6,466 bases of DNA, taken from NCBI GenBank assembly GCA_948844705.1, contig CAQNVT010000241.1:1-6466 (forward strand), in the 5' to 3' direction. A program made the position numbers and the translations under genes. Positions 6,260 to 6,466 of the stretch are shown here, one piece after another. Positions within the stretch are counted from its first letter, which is position 1, and each line of letters begins with the position of its first letter. Under the pieces are notes generated by a model. It did no database searches. It was given only the letters and a program-made list of their open reading frames with translations, and was not told the DNA's origin. The stretch comes from an uncultured Dorea sp. GTDB taxonomy: Bacteria > Bacillota > Clostridia > Lachnospirales > Lachnospiraceae.

Positions 6260-6466
6260 ATGGACTATATCCATGCCTTTCAAACAGACAATCCTGATAA
6301 AGGACAGCTAAAAATTCAGGTAACCTCGGAAGTAAACAATTTCCCGGTAACCGACGCCACAATATCCATCTCTTATACCGGAGTGCCGGAAAACCAGCTG
6401 GAACAGCTTACCACCGATTCCTCCGGACAGACCGAGACCGTTGGTATCCAAAGTGATTACAGTAGA
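6260..6466 (+). CDS. N-terminal part of a protein with a carboxypeptidase-regulatory-like beta domain; cut by the window end
   Basis: Too short for a firm call: 69 codons are open from ATG 6260 to the last base with no stop. The protein starts MDYIHAFQTDNPDKG, then QLKIQVTSEVNNFPVTDATI (17-36), a short spacer, and QLTTDSSGQTETVGI (49-63). A beta strand ending in VTDATI-like residues followed by a TDSSGQT turn is the usual pattern of carboxypeptidase-regulatory-like or CnaB-like beta-sandwich domains (prealbumin-like fold). I recall clostridial peptidoglycan-binding and spore cortex-lytic type proteins that open with such a segment, so a cell-wall or spore-coat related enzyme is a reasonable guess. 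No signal peptide is seen at the N-terminus. It is divergently transcribed from the transglutaminase-like gene. The domain type is moderately supported, the function only weakly. Confidence 0.75.
   Translation, partial: MDYIHAFQTDNPDKGQLKIQVTSEVNNFPVTDATISISYTGVPENQLEQLTTDSSGQTETVGIQSDYSR

Overview
The window suggests a member of the Clostridia, most like the Lachnospiraceae. This rests on the style of the CarA and CarB proteins, a CarA-CarB unit with Gram-positive type ribosome binding sites, and two neighbouring proteins of kinds I associate with that family: a membrane-anchored transglutaminase-like protein and a short prepilin peptidase. The placement is by recognition, not by database comparison.

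Layout from left to right: positions 1-91 lie downstream of carB and hold no gene I can support, though a reading frame running off the left edge may be the start of one. carB (101-3325) and carA (3325-4395) are on the minus strand, joined by a TAATG junction. They encode the two subunits of glutamine-dependent carbamoyl phosphate synthetase. A sigma-A type promoter (TTGAAA, 17-base spacer, TATAAT) lies just upstream of carA, and its -35 box overlaps the stop codon of the next gene. That gene (4473-4943, minus) is a short A24-family prepilin peptidase. It overlaps by 8 bases the end of a transglutaminase-like membrane-anchored protein (4936-6162, minus). A 97-base divergent intergenic region with a small palindrome follows. 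At the right edge a plus-strand gene begins (6260, cut off by the window end); its first 69 residues look like a beta-sandwich regulatory-like domain.

CarA releases ammonia from glutamine and CarB uses it, with bicarbonate and two ATP, to make carbamoyl phosphate for pyrimidine and arginine synthesis. The peptidase and the transglutaminase-like protein appear to be one translationally coupled unit acting at the membrane or cell surface, with no pilin gene in view. Transcription from that unit may run on into carAB, since I see no terminator between them, but carA also has its own promoter. No mobile element, CRISPR array, tRNA or rRNA was seen. Most of the window is ordinary core metabolism; the least explained part is the peptidase/transglutaminase pair and the divergent gene beside it.
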